Assembly: GCA_050296515.1 (NCBI GenBank)
Contig: JBNKRJ010000118.1
Location: forward strand, 4,251-68,250
Reading direction: 5' to 3'
DNA from: NBLH01 sp050296515
GTDB taxonomy: Bacteria; Bacteroidota; Bacteroidia; Bacteroidales; NBLH01
Length of the DNA: 64,000 bases
Every line of letters starts with the position of its first letter. Within the stretch, counting starts at the first letter, position 1. Below the pieces are notes generated by a model. The model searched no databases. It was not told the DNA's origin and worked only from the letters and a program-made list of their open reading frames with translations. Positions 1 through 8,790 of the stretch are shown one piece after another. The position numbers and the translations under genes were made by a program.

Positions 1-1270
1 TCTCAAACAGCTTTATGGCAATTTCATACTCCTTTTTGTTTAAATAGGAATAGCCTAAACTATTCATTCCCCCTTCGGAGAATAGCTTTTTGCCTTCGTT
101 GCTTTCTTTAAAGTGCTGATAAAATTGCTGTGCCTCTTCAATACCTTTGTCATTAATAATTGCAAAAAAACGGGCCTCGTTTTTTATCAACTCTTCCTGC
201 GGGGCGATTATTTTATCTACATGTTCCTGCCAGTTAGCCACGTCTTGCTGAGCAACGGGTTTTAGCGATTTTACAAACTCTTTAAGTGTAGAAAAAAACA
301 ATTCGGTTTCTTCGCTAAAAATGGTATGACCGGCCTTTTTAAATACCACAAACCGGGCATTAGGATGGTTTTCCTTTAAAACCAGCTTTTTGTTTTCATT
401 CCAGGTCAAATCCCATTCACCTTCGCAAAGCAATGTGGGGATGGGACAATTATCAAATACATGCCTGAAATTATAAGCCACCATGCTTCTGTTCACTGTA
501 CTGTTAAAACCTTTATCGTTAACCCACTCGTAATAGGCTACCCGCAAGATCTCTTCTTTTGTGGGTTTATAGAAGTTTTGTCGTTTCCAGTCCCCGTTCA
601 GCTCTTTATTATAAAGACGTTGAGTCATTGTGAGTTCACCTTTTGAATACAGTTCATTAATTTCGTCAATTTTTTTCGCTTCGTCCCCGCTGATATAGTC
701 GTATTGCCTTGTTCCGTTAAACCTTTCATCATTCAGCACAGGCGATGCGCCAATCAAAGTCATTCCCAAAACATTATCAGGGTGCAAGGCAGTATAAAAC
801 TGTGCCAAAGCCCCGCCATAGGAATAGCCACACACAATCCATTTTTCAATACCGAGTTTTTCCCTCAATTTATCTAAATCCTCAACTGCCTGCTTAAAGG
901 TGTAACCATCTTCCTTATTAAAATCAGATTGACCACAGCCTCTTTGATCATAATAAACAATTTTGCAAGCGTCTTTCATTTCCGAAAACCATGGATGAAA
1001 GCAATGATGCGTGCCGCCCGGTCCGCCATTTATTAACACCAGTGGAATGCCATCACCTTCAACCTCGCAATAAAGCTTACAATCGCCAATATCAATAAAT
1101 TGTTTGTGCATGCCCAGTTCGTCACAAAGCATGGGCAAACTGTCGAATTGGTAATAAATGCTGTCTTCCACATGAGAAATACTGTCGAGAACCGATTCCC
1201 TTTTTGGTTCTTCCGTCTGGCAGGAATAACAGGCAAAAATGATTACCATCATTAGAAATGTTGTTTTCAT
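1..1270 (-). CDS. Alpha/beta-hydrolase lipoprotein (proline iminopeptidase-like), 3' end outside window
   Basis: The minus-strand frame opens at ATG 1268-1270 and stays open to base 1, so the C-terminus is missing. The protein starts with a hydrophobic segment and a lipobox-like CYSC near residue 17, suggesting a lipoprotein. An oxyanion-type NGGPGG motif, a YDQRGCGQSD motif and the nucleophile elbow GYSYGG identify an alpha/beta hydrolase of the proline iminopeptidase (S33) type. A histidine in KAGHTIFSE sits where the catalytic His is expected. After the hydrolase the visible part continues into helical sequence with an LNKKEYEIAIKLF motif, which suggests a TPR-like C-terminal extension. 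The substrate cannot be told: S33 relatives include aminopeptidases and esterases. The gene is divergent from the AraC regulator at 1615. Family call secure; specificity unknown. Confidence 0.85.
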   Translation of the reverse strand, partial: MKTTFLMMVIIFACYSCQTEEPKRESVLDSISHVEDSIYYQFDSLPMLCDELGMHKQFIDIGDCKLYCEVEGDGIPLVLINGGPGGTHHCFHPWFSEMKDACKIVYYDQRGCGQSDFNKEDGYTFKQAVEDLDKLREKLGIEKWIVCGYSYGGALAQFYTALHPDNVLGMTLIGASPVLNDERFNGTRQYDYISGDEAKKIDEINELYSKGELTMTQRLYNKELNGDWKRQNFYKPTKEEILRVAYYEWVNDKGFNSTVNRSMVAYNFRHVFDNCPIPTLLCEGEWDLTWNENKKLVLKENHPNARFVVFKKAGHTIFSEETELFFSTLKEFVKSLKPVAQQDVANWQEHVDKIIAPQEELIKNEARFFAIINDKGIEEAQQFYQHFKESNEGKKLFSEGGMNSLGYSYLNKKEYEIAIKLFE

Positions 1271-1358
1271 GTTATGTATTTTAGGGTTATAATATATTAA
1301 TGACGTAAAACAATTTAATATGTTGCAATGGTTTTGTTGTGTATTTCACCAAATTTTA

Positions 1359-1604
1359 TCAATTATAAAATTTATCATCATCCCAATTTGCCGGATTGTT
1401 TTTAATATATTGTTTTATACGGCGGTATTCCGCATCATTTCTAATCACATGATCATGATAATTGGGTTGAAAAAAATGATTGTTTCTGTTGTATTTGGGG
1501 ATATTCAATTGATGCCGCCCATTTATGACTCCAAAAACCGACCATCGATGCAGACAATTTGGTAATTGGTTTGAATAATATTTATTTTTGTAATAAGGGC
1601 ACAA
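1359..1604 (-). pseudogene. Remnant of a REP-associated (RAYT/IS200-like) transposase, C-terminal part
   Basis: This minus-strand frame has no proper N-terminus but contains FFQPNYHDHVIRNDAEY followed by RRIKQYIKNNPANWDDDKF. That pattern (Q-N-Y-x-D-H-x-I-R-N, then Y-I-x-N-N-P-x-x-W) is the conserved C-terminal part of the Y1 transposases called RAYTs, which act on palindromic REP elements. The HUH motif and catalytic tyrosine region are absent, and the upstream part of the frame does not look like the family. It is therefore a decayed fragment whose original stop is still present at 1359. It fills most of the 344-base gap between the hydrolase and the AraC gene. Confidence 0.7.
1583..1590 (+). 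promoter_or_regulatory. Bacteroidota -7 promoter element for the AraC gene
   Basis: TATTTTTG matches the TAnnTTTG -7 consensus of Bacteroidota and lies 24 bases before ATG 1615. A clear TTTG -33 partner is not obvious, so this is a candidate only. Confidence 0.4.
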
Positions 1605-1614
1605 TCGAATTTTT

Positions 1615-2754
1615 ATGATAAACCAGAAATCAAATATTTATAACAAAAAAATATTTAAAAGCTTTCTTAAAGATGGTCTTAACATAGCTATTTGCAGTGC
1701 AACGCTCGTATTATTTATTTCCATTTATTTTTTATCGCTTCGCAAAGACGATTTAATCGTATATCCTGATTTAAAAAACTTTCAGCCTTTTTTTTACAAC
1801 GATTCGGTTGACCATGGGCTAACGGAAATTACCTCCACTATTGTTTCGGATAGTGTTACTGGTATGCAGTTTATTCTCAAAGATGGCTTTTTGCGCCCTT
1901 ATGCAGGTATTGGATTCGAAAAACCGATGCAACAGGAATTTGATATATCGGCATATAACCGGGTAAAAGTGGTTTTAAGTGGTAAGCGGATACAGCCCAT
2001 CTTTGTTTACCTGGTATTAAAAGATTCTAGTGTAAGTTTTGAAGGTAATGTTTTAGGATTCAGGCATTTTTGTCAATATATCGAAATCGATGAGCATAGG
2101 CGCGAGTTTAATTTAGAACGGAATAAATTTATTACTCCCGACTGGTGGTACGATAAATACAACCTTTCGCCGGCTAATGAGGATCCACCACAATGGAAAA
2201 GAGCCTTTCTGTTGAATATTACCACAGGTTTAACTCAACTACAAAACCAGGAAAAATCGATATCGGTTTTTGAAATTAAACTATACCGCGATAATCGACA
2301 GGCCATTCTCCTGATGGTTTTGGCTCAATTAATAATTATGTGGGGTTTATTATTCCGGCACTATTTAAGAACAAAACCCCGCACAAGATCAGTGACCATT
2401 AATTATCAGCCGGTTACCCTACAAAAAAAACCTGAACATAAACCCGATTTTTTCGATTTTATAAACCGGAATTTTCAAAATTCCGAACTGAGCTTGCAGA
2501 TGATTGCTAAAAGCACGGGGATTAATCAACGTAAAATTGCTGAAACCATATCAGAGCAGTTTAACTGCAATGTAAAAACTTATATAAACCAGATACGAAT
2601 TAATGAGGCTCAGCGATTGCTAAAAGAATCCGGGCTGAATATAAGCGAAGTGGCGTATATGGTTGGTTTTAGCAGTCCCAGTAATTTCAACAGGGTGTTT
2701 AAAAATATGGTAGAAATGTCGCCATCGGAATATATGCAGCAAGCTCATAATTAA
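1615..2754 (+). CDS. Membrane-anchored AraC-family transcriptional regulator
   Basis: 379 residues. A transmembrane segment at about residues 21-42 is followed by a roughly 180-residue region rich in aromatic residues that is probably periplasmic and could be a ligand-binding beta-sandwich. A second transmembrane segment lies at about 228-248, and a C-terminal AraC-type DNA-binding domain at about 276-377, with the conserved second helix-turn-helix pattern ISEVAYMVGFSSPSNFNRVF. This arrangement joins an extracytoplasmic sensor to a cytoplasmic AraC domain in one chain, a simplified version of the hybrid two-component regulators used by Bacteroidota for polysaccharide loci. It stands immediately upstream of a GH5/GH51/GH5 cluster on the same strand, so control of those genes is likely. 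The ligand is unknown. Confidence 0.88.
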   Translation: MINQKSNIYNKKIFKSFLKDGLNIAICSATLVLFISIYFLSLRKDDLIVYPDLKNFQPFFYNDSVDHGLTEITSTIVSDSVTGMQFILKDGFLRPYAGIGFEKPMQQEFDISAYNRVKVVLSGKRIQPIFVYLVLKDSSVSFEGNVLGFRHFCQYIEIDEHRREFNLERNKFITPDWWYDKYNLSPANEDPPQWKRAFLLNITTGLTQLQNQEKSISVFEIKLYRDNRQAILLMVLAQLIIMWGLLFRHYLRTKPRTRSVTINYQPVTLQKKPEHKPDFFDFINRNFQNSELSLQMIAKSTGINQRKIAETISEQFNCNVKTYINQIRINEAQRLLKESGLNISEVAYMVGFSSPSNFNRVFKNMVEMSPSEYMQQAHN

Positions 2755-2761
2755 TGTATTA

Positions 2762-2799
2762 CATTTTTTGTAAATCAATTTTCATCTTTTGTAAATAGA
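2762..2799 (+). promoter_or_regulatory. Direct repeat spaced 21 bp, candidate AraC operator
   Basis: CATTTTTTGTAAATCAA (2762-2778) and CATCTTTTGTAAATAGA (2783-2799) match at 14 of 17 positions. Their starts are 21 bp apart, two helical turns. Tandem direct half-sites about 21 bp apart are typical of AraC-family binding. The repeat lies between the AraC gene stop and the first GH5 gene. Confidence 0.45.
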
Positions 2800-2864
2800 A
2801 ATTTTAACAATTAGCTGATCATTGTATAAAGAATGAAAACAATAATTTTAAAAATTACTGAAGA

Positions 2865-4871
2865 ATGAATTTTTTACGATTACTAATTGCGGTGAGTTTT
2901 TTCCTGGTTATTTCAGGAACTAGTGAAAATGCAAAAGCACAGGAGGCTTTTTCGAAAGGGGTGAACCTTTCAAACTGGTTTCAGACCAGTAACCCCAAGC
3001 AAATACAGTTCACAAAATACACCAAAAAAGATTTTGAGAACATCAAATCACTTGGGAGCAATGTGGTTCGACTGCCCATTAACCTGTTTTATATGACGAA
3101 TGGCACACCCGATTATACGGTTGATCCATTGTTTTATGGTTTTCTTGACCAGGTGGTAGCCTGGGCCGATGAATTAGGGATTTATTTAATAATTGATAAT
3201 CACTCAACCGATGATATTGCCAGCAAAAACCCTGAGCTGGAAACCATTTTAATTAAAGTGTGGAAACAAATGGCAGCCCATTATGCCACATCATCACAGC
3301 ATGTTATATATGAAGTAATGAACGAACCAAACGAAATAACCACCGAAAAATGGGGAGCAATTCAACAAAAGGCTATTGATGCCATCCGCCAGTTCGATAC
3401 TAAACATGCCATTATGGTTGGCGGGGCAGGTTTTAATAGTTTTCGTGAATTAGAACCACTTCCGGTTTATAGCGATACAAACCTCATTTATACCTTTCAT
3501 TTTTACGATCCCTTTATATTTACCCATCAGGGAACAACCTGGGGAACCCCTTCACTTGGGCCATTGAAGGGCATCCCATTTCCTTATTCATCAGGCAGTA
3601 TGCCTGCATTTCCCGATGTTTTAAAAGGTACCTGGATAGAATCTTCGTTTAATAATTATTCAACCGAAGGTACTGAACAATATCTTAAGGAATTGATTGA
3701 CATTGTAAAAGATTTTAAAAATACCCGTAATGTCAAGGTTTATTGCGGCGAATTTGGTGTTTACCGGTCTTATGCTGATACCACCGACCGGGCATATTGG
3801 TACCGGGTGGTACGAGAGTACCTGGAACAATGCGGTATACCCTGGACTATTTGGGATTACCAGGGTGAGTTTGGATTGTTTAAAAAGGGATCGAATGAAC
3901 TATTTGATAATGATATGAATATTCCACTGGTTGAAGCCCTCGGGTTTAACGTTCCTGCGCAACACCCGTTTGAAGTAAAAGCCGATTCGGTTGGATTTCC
4001 TATTTACAGCGATTATATAGGCGAAAAAACATTCGAAGCCAGCTATCCGTTGGGTGGAACCATTGATTATTATTCAACTCAACAACCTAACAATGGGAAT
4101 TACTGTCTAAATTGGACAGGGAGTGCGCAATATGGAGCCATAGCGTTCAATTTCACTCCCGATAAGGATTTGTCGCGCTTAGTTGATGAAAATTACGCAA
4201 TAAGTTTTCTGGTTCGTGGAAATGCGCCCGGAACTGAGCTGGAAGTGCGCTTTATTGATTCAAAAACAGCAGACCCGACAGACCACCCGTGGCGAATGAA
4301 TTTCACCCTCAATGAAACCCATGCCCCATGGGATGGCTATTGGCATTCGGTTTATATTCCATTATCAGATTTTGTAGATATGGGATCATGGGACAACGAT
4401 GCCTGGTATGATCCCATTGGAGCCTTCGACTGGAAAGCCGTGGACCGGTTCGAAATTACTACCGATCAGGGAGCATTAACCGGCAAATCGTTTTGGTTCG
4501 ATAATATAGTCATCACCAACCAGGACACAGCCAGGGTTTATGAAACTTCCATGATAACCGGCATTGGTGAACGTCAGGAAACAACCAGCAAATTCTCACC
4601 GCAACTGCTCGCCAACCCAAATCCGGCAAGCGATGGAATGACTATTCATTATCGTGTTCCACAAACCGGAATGGTTGAAATATCAGTCTTTACCATCGAC
4701 GGAAAGAAAGTAAAAGAGTTGATAAACCACCAGCTTGCCTCGGGTGATTATTCCGTTAACTGGAATCTGTGCGATGATAATGGTCAACGTTTACCCCATG
4801 GCATTTATATAGGCCAGGCCATTAGTAGTGGAATTAAAACAACTACAAAGCTCATAATAACCAGTTATTAA
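2865..4871 (+). CDS. Secreted GH5 glycoside hydrolase with carbohydrate-binding-like domain and T9SS sorting domain
   Basis: 668 residues. A signal peptide ends near residue 26 (AKAQ). The GH5 (cellulase-family) TIM barrel spans about 30-355: the acid/base is Glu154 in EVMNEPNE and the nucleophile is Glu296 in YCGEFGVY, with FHFYDPF and TIWDYQGEFG around the active site. Residues about 365-560 form a beta-rich domain resembling a CBM11/CIA30-type jelly roll. The last 80 residues, starting LANPNPASDG and including an SVFTIDGKKV strand, are a type A T9SS sorting domain, so the enzyme should be exported across the outer membrane and attached or released there. Likely substrate is a beta-glucan, mannan or xylan backbone; GH5 is too diverse to decide. 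The stop overlaps the next start by one base (TAATG). Confidence 0.92.
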   Translation: MNFLRLLIAVSFFLVISGTSENAKAQEAFSKGVNLSNWFQTSNPKQIQFTKYTKKDFENIKSLGSNVVRLPINLFYMTNGTPDYTVDPLFYGFLDQVVAWADELGIYLIIDNHSTDDIASKNPELETILIKVWKQMAAHYATSSQHVIYEVMNEPNEITTEKWGAIQQKAIDAIRQFDTKHAIMVGGAGFNSFRELEPLPVYSDTNLIYTFHFYDPFIFTHQGTTWGTPSLGPLKGIPFPYSSGSMPAFPDVLKGTWIESSFNNYSTEGTEQYLKELIDIVKDFKNTRNVKVYCGEFGVYRSYADTTDRAYWYRVVREYLEQCGIPWTIWDYQGEFGLFKKGSNELFDNDMNIPLVEALGFNVPAQHPFEVKADSVGFPIYSDYIGEKTFEASYPLGGTIDYYSTQQPNNGNYCLNWTGSAQYGAIAFNFTPDKDLSRLVDENYAISFLVRGNAPGTELEVRFIDSKTADPTDHPWRMNFTLNETHAPWDGYWHSVYIPLSDFVDMGSWDNDAWYDPIGAFDWKAVDRFEITTDQGALTGKSFWFDNIVITNQDTARVYETSMITGIGERQETTSKFSPQLLANPNPASDGMTIHYRVPQTGMVEISVFTIDGKKVKELINHQLASGDYSVNWNLCDDNGQRLPHGIYIGQAISSGIKTTTKLIITSY

Positions 4872-6913
4872 TGTTCAAAAAACACAAGGCTATGAGGCGT
4901 TTAAACAAATTTCTGGTAAAAAGCATGACAAATAAAAGAACCCGGGTAATTTGGTTCTTTACGTTGGTTTTTATTTTCCTAACCGGGCCTCAGCAAATTT
5001 TGGCCCAAACAACCAAAGTTAAAATAAATGTTGAAAAAGAGGGAAAAGTCATTTCGAAGTATATTTATGGCCAGTTTATTGAGCACCTGGGCAAAAGTGT
5101 GTACGGCGGGTTGTGGGCTGAAATGATTTTAGACCGCAAATTCTACTTTCCGATTACCGATACCTACAATCCCTGGGGCGAAGGACAGCCCGATAGCTGG
5201 TGGGGCGGAAGTGCATTTCCTTATTTAAAAGCTTCGCCTTGGAAAGTGACAGGCAAATCAGGAACAGTTGTCATGGATAGTATAAGCCCTTTTGTTGGTA
5301 AATATGCAGCCGAGATAAAGCCGATAAACAGCCAGAAATCGGGCATTGTGCACGAAGCCATAGCCATGGTTAATAACAGGGCGTACCAGGGGTATATCGT
5401 ATTAAAAGGCGACTCAGCCGTTTTCCCGGTATCGGTAAGAATATATTCACAGTCGGGCGAAATTTATACGCTTCAGTTAGCCAATTCGGATACCGTTTAC
5501 ACTAAACATTCCTTCACTTTCACCTCAAACCAATCGACCGACAGCGCATTTTTCGAAATCAGCAGTGCCGGTTCGGGAGCCGTTGAGGTGGGAATAGTTT
5601 CGCTGATGCCTGCCGATAATATCGATGGCTGGCGGGCCGATATTGTTGCACTGTTAAAACAACTGGATGCAACCATCTATCGCTGGCCCGGAGGAAATTT
5701 TGTGAGCGGGTATAACTGGCGCAACGGGATTGGCGATCGCGATAAGCGGGCACCCGAAAAAAATCCGGCCTGGACCGGAATTGAAACGAATGATGTGGGA
5801 ATTCACGAATTCATGAATTTGGTGAAAATACTGGGTTCGGAACCATTTGTTGCATTAAACATGGGTTTGGGCTCGGTAGAAGAAGCTGCCGCCGAAGTGG
5901 AATATTTTAATGGAGATACAAATACCGTTGAAGGGAAAAGCCGCAAATTAAACGGACAGGCTGAACCATTTGCTGTAAAATACTGGGCCGTTGGGAATGA
6001 AATGTTTGGTGACTGGCAATTAGGTTACATGCCCCTGATCGATTATGAACAAAAGCACAAAGCGGCGGCACAGGCTATCTGGCAGGTCGATCCATCGGCA
6101 CAGTTAGTGGCCGTTGGCGATGTAGGTTTAAATTGGAGTAAACCCATGCTGACCGAATGCGGCGATTTTATGAATCTGATAAGTGAACATAAATATTGCA
6201 AGGAAAATACCAATACGGTGAGTCATATCAATGCTTTGGCAACTGAAGTGAAAAACCTGGCAACAGCTTATCGTACCTATCGGAAAAATGATGCCAGCCT
6301 GGCTGAAAAAGATATTCGGATAGCTTTTGATGAATACAATTACTGGTATGGCGAAAATCCATACGGGCAATTAGGTATCCGGTTCCATCAGAAAGATGCC
6401 CTGGGAGTGGCTGCTGCCTTGCACGAGATGTATAAAAACAGCGATTTGTTTTTTATGGCCAATTATGCCCAAACAGTTAATGTGCTGGGCTGCATAAAAG
6501 CCACCAATACCGATGCATCCTTCGAAGCCACTGCTTTACCGCTGATGCTTTATCGGAAACAATATGGAAACATCCCGGTGGAGGTTATCGGTTCAACGCT
6601 GAAACTGAATGTTGCTGCCGCTTTAACATCGGGTAAAGACAGCATTTCCATTTCCATTATTAACGCGCAGGATAAAGAAGTTTATTGTAAACCAGTGCTG
6701 TCAGGGGCGGTGCAAAAAGGAGGTTTTAAAAAGTGGATTTTGGCCAATAGCGATCCCAATGCCTATAACGAACCCGGAAAAGAGCCTGTTATTAAAATTG
6801 AAGAAGAATCGGGTGACCAGGTCATCGACAGCGTTTTGATTCCTGCCTATGGCCTGATTTTAATGAAATATAAAATTGAACTCAAACCAATCGGCATTTT
6901 AAATCACAATTAG
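4871..6913 (+). CDS. GH51 alpha-L-arabinofuranosidase, cut off from its sorting domain by an in-frame stop
   Basis: 680 residues as read. The first ATG overlaps the upstream stop; a more conventional signal peptide begins at Met19 (4925), MTNKRTRVIWFF and onwards, ending at ILAQ. The barrel carries the GH51 acid/base Glu377 (AVGNEMFG) and nucleophile Glu488 (AFDEYNYW), and YGQFIEHLGKSVYGG near the N-terminus is typical of the family. It should release terminal arabinofuranosyl side chains from arabinan or arabinoxylan, complementing the flanking GH5 backbone enzymes. The frame ends at TAG 6911-6913, and the very next in-frame codons encode a T9SS sorting domain. This product therefore lacks its export tag unless the stop is read through. 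The catalytic part looks intact. Confidence 0.92.
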   Translation: MFKKHKAMRRLNKFLVKSMTNKRTRVIWFFTLVFIFLTGPQQILAQTTKVKINVEKEGKVISKYIYGQFIEHLGKSVYGGLWAEMILDRKFYFPITDTYNPWGEGQPDSWWGGSAFPYLKASPWKVTGKSGTVVMDSISPFVGKYAAEIKPINSQKSGIVHEAIAMVNNRAYQGYIVLKGDSAVFPVSVRIYSQSGEIYTLQLANSDTVYTKHSFTFTSNQSTDSAFFEISSAGSGAVEVGIVSLMPADNIDGWRADIVALLKQLDATIYRWPGGNFVSGYNWRNGIGDRDKRAPEKNPAWTGIETNDVGIHEFMNLVKILGSEPFVALNMGLGSVEEAAAEVEYFNGDTNTVEGKSRKLNGQAEPFAVKYWAVGNEMFGDWQLGYMPLIDYEQKHKAAAQAIWQVDPSAQLVAVGDVGLNWSKPMLTECGDFMNLISEHKYCKENTNTVSHINALATEVKNLATAYRTYRKNDASLAEKDIRIAFDEYNYWYGENPYGQLGIRFHQKDALGVAAALHEMYKNSDLFFMANYAQTVNVLGCIKATNTDASFEATALPLMLYRKQYGNIPVEVIGSTLKLNVAAALTSGKDSISISIINAQDKEVYCKPVLSGAVQKGGFKKWILANSDPNAYNEPGKEPVIKIEEESGDQVIDSVLIPAYGLILMKYKIELKPIGILNHN

Positions 6914-7156
6914 GATATGAATCTGAATATCTATCCAAACCCGGTGAACGAAACCCTGCGGGATTCCGCCACCTTAACTGAGGATACCTGTTTATCGATT
7001 AAACTGATGAATATGACCGGCCAGGTAATTGCCAATTTGTACAATGGTAAACCGGAAATTGGCGTATTCGGGCAAGCGTTTAAATTATCCGGAATTGCCG
7101 GTGGCACCTATTTATGCCAATTCAACATTGGCAATCAACATTATACCAAAATATGA
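6914..7156 (+). pseudogene. Detached T9SS type A sorting domain of the GH51 enzyme
   Basis: Directly after TAG 6911-6913, in the same frame, the sequence reads D-MNLNIYPNPVNETL, the classic start of a type A sorting domain, followed by strands such as SIKLMNMTGQVIANLYNG and GIAGGTYLCQFNIG. It has no signal peptide and no function alone. It could be expressed only by readthrough of the TAG, or the TAG is a recent nonsense change or a sequencing error. With it the GH51 protein would be about 761 residues. Confidence 0.8.
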
Positions 7157-7184
7157 ACTCATTTATCTTCAAAAAATTAATGTC

Positions 7185-8348
7185 ATGAACTTACGCAAAA
7201 TGATTTTAAATTTTTCGTTAATCTTAAGTTTAATTGCCGGTTTATGGTCGTGTAATTCAGCCGATTCGGCTTGTTTAAACCCTTCGGGGTTTGCTATTCA
7301 GCGTGGGGTAAATTTAAGTCACTGGCTTTCGCAGGATTTTGGCTGGGTACCCAAATACAGCCTGATTAATGAAGATGACATCCGTTTTATCGACAGCATT
7401 GGTTACGACCATGTTCGTATTCCGCTTGATGAGTTTGAATTGTGGGATAGTACCGGGGCCCAAATTCCTGCTGCTTTTGAGCAGCTTACCAATTGCCTCG
7501 ACTGGTGCGCCAAATACAAACTCAGGGCTATTGTTGATATGCATATCGTAAGGGCGCATCATTTTAATGCCGAAAACGAAGGTGGGAGCAATACCCTTTG
7601 GACTGATGCCAGGGCACAGGAGAACTTCGTTAATTTATGGGTGCAATTATCATCAAAATTAAATCATTATCCCAACAACATGGTGGCTTACGAGGTACTC
7701 AACGAAGCTGTAGCCCCCAAACACGATGATTGGAATAAGTTGATGAACAAAGCTATTGCAACCATCCGCGCGCTTGAACCCAATCGGGTATTGGTTTTGG
7801 GGGCCAATATGTGGCAAATTGCACCAAACCTTAAATACCTGAAACTTCCCGAGGGAGACAAAAATATTATTCTCAGCTTTCATACCTACTCCCCAATGGC
7901 TTTCACTCATTTTAAAGCCAGTTGGGTGCCAATGAAAGAATACGAGGGGCAGGTGCATTATCCCGGACAAATAATTACCAACGAAGATTACAGCAAATAC
8001 ATTGACACAACCAATATACCATTGGTTAATATGGTGGCCGATGCCAGGGACCATTACAATAAACAGCGCCTAATACAGGTGTTTAAAGAGGGTGTGGACT
8101 TTGCAAAATCGAAAAACCTGCAACTCTATTGCGGCGAATTTGGTTGCTTACCAACGGTTGAAAGAAAAGACAGGCTTCAATACTATTCTGATATGATACA
8201 AGCCCTGGAGGAAAACAATATAGCCTGGTGTAATTGGGAGTATAAAGGCGATTTTGGTATTTACTTTTTCGATTTGGATAATTTAACATCACCAAAACCC
8301 GATGCAGAATTGATAAGCGTTCTTTTACAGTTTCATAAGAATCGATAG
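7185..8348 (+). CDS. GH5-family glycoside hydrolase, lipoprotein
   Basis: 387 residues from ATG 7185. The open frame extends to 7029, but those extra residues overlap the GH51 sorting domain and do not look like protein. Start 7185 gives a lipoprotein signal, MNLRKMILNF through GLWSC, with the lipid cysteine near residue 23. The GH5 barrel has GVNLSHWLSQ at its start, acid/base Glu174 in YEVLNEAVAP, FHTYSPMAFTHF, nucleophile Glu318 in YCGEFGCL, and WCNWEYKGDFGIY at the end. It has no T9SS domain, so it probably sits on the outer membrane or in the periplasm, unlike the first GH5. The cluster thus has a secreted and a lipid-anchored GH5. Substrate specificity cannot be read from sequence. Confidence 0.9.
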   Translation: MNLRKMILNFSLILSLIAGLWSCNSADSACLNPSGFAIQRGVNLSHWLSQDFGWVPKYSLINEDDIRFIDSIGYDHVRIPLDEFELWDSTGAQIPAAFEQLTNCLDWCAKYKLRAIVDMHIVRAHHFNAENEGGSNTLWTDARAQENFVNLWVQLSSKLNHYPNNMVAYEVLNEAVAPKHDDWNKLMNKAIATIRALEPNRVLVLGANMWQIAPNLKYLKLPEGDKNIILSFHTYSPMAFTHFKASWVPMKEYEGQVHYPGQIITNEDYSKYIDTTNIPLVNMVADARDHYNKQRLIQVFKEGVDFAKSKNLQLYCGEFGCLPTVERKDRLQYYSDMIQALEENNIAWCNWEYKGDFGIYFFDLDNLTSPKPDAELISVLLQFHKNR

Positions 8349-8570
8349 CTTTATAGATATTGGTAAATAATCCACAGATTTAAAATTTATGAATCCTGGC
8401 CTTTTCAGTCTGATTAATTCGATAAATCACTCATAATAAGCTTATTACAATCAATAACCAGACTTGGAATTATCATTGCAATTGCATTACTCCAACTTAT
8501 ACTAAGCCAGTATGGAATATTGTAAAACGGAATTCTATAATGGCTTTGTCCATGCCGATGGAATGGCAGT

Positions 8571-8601
8571 TTTGGTTTGAAAGCTTGCGAAGCAAACCAA
8601 A
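8571..8601. repeat. Intergenic hairpin
   Basis: The outer arms TTTGGTTT (8571-8578) and AAACCAAA (8594-8601) are perfect complements, and an inner GCTT-gcg-AAGC stem nests inside. It lies in the 592-base gap 8349-8940, which has no convincing gene. No T-run follows, so it is not a typical terminator. Confidence 0.5.
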
Positions 8602-8675
8602 TACTAACAGCGGTTCGGTATACATTGCAGAATCTCATAATAAAAGACCTGTTAACAGAAAGATAATTCATTAAG

Positions 8676-8778
8676 CGACTGGCCTTATGGAAAACATTTC
8701 ATGGATTGCAACCAAGCCTTAGTAAAACCGGGAAGCTGAGAACTTGTTCGAAGATCACCCGGCTGCACTTAGGCTTGG
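8676..8778. repeat. Structured repeat element, copy 1 (nested hairpin)
   Basis: Bases 8676-8751 match 63925-64000 without gaps at about 59 of 76 positions by eye, most differences being transitions. The element folds into a nested hairpin: CCAAGCCTTAGT (8712-8723) with ACTTAGGCTTGG (8767-8778), 11 of 12 pairs, then CCGGG (8728-8732) with CCCGG (8758-8762), then a short apical stem around CTTG. A terminator follows at 8791. It may be a small RNA or a mobile palindromic element; no family is recognised. Confidence 0.55.
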
Positions 8779-8790
8779 TAAAAGACAGGG

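Noticed and set aside
1320..1565. An 81-codon plus-strand frame
   Set aside because: It is the opposite strand of the transposase remnant, which explains the region better.
6917..7156. A separate small gene of 79 codons
   Set aside because: It is in frame with the GH51 gene and consists only of a sorting domain with no signal peptide, so it is the detached end of that gene.
8414..8671. An 85-codon minus-strand frame in the 8349-8940 gap
   Set aside because: It has no recognisable motif, overlaps a hairpin and abuts the structured repeat element. It is probably an incidental translation of repeat DNA.
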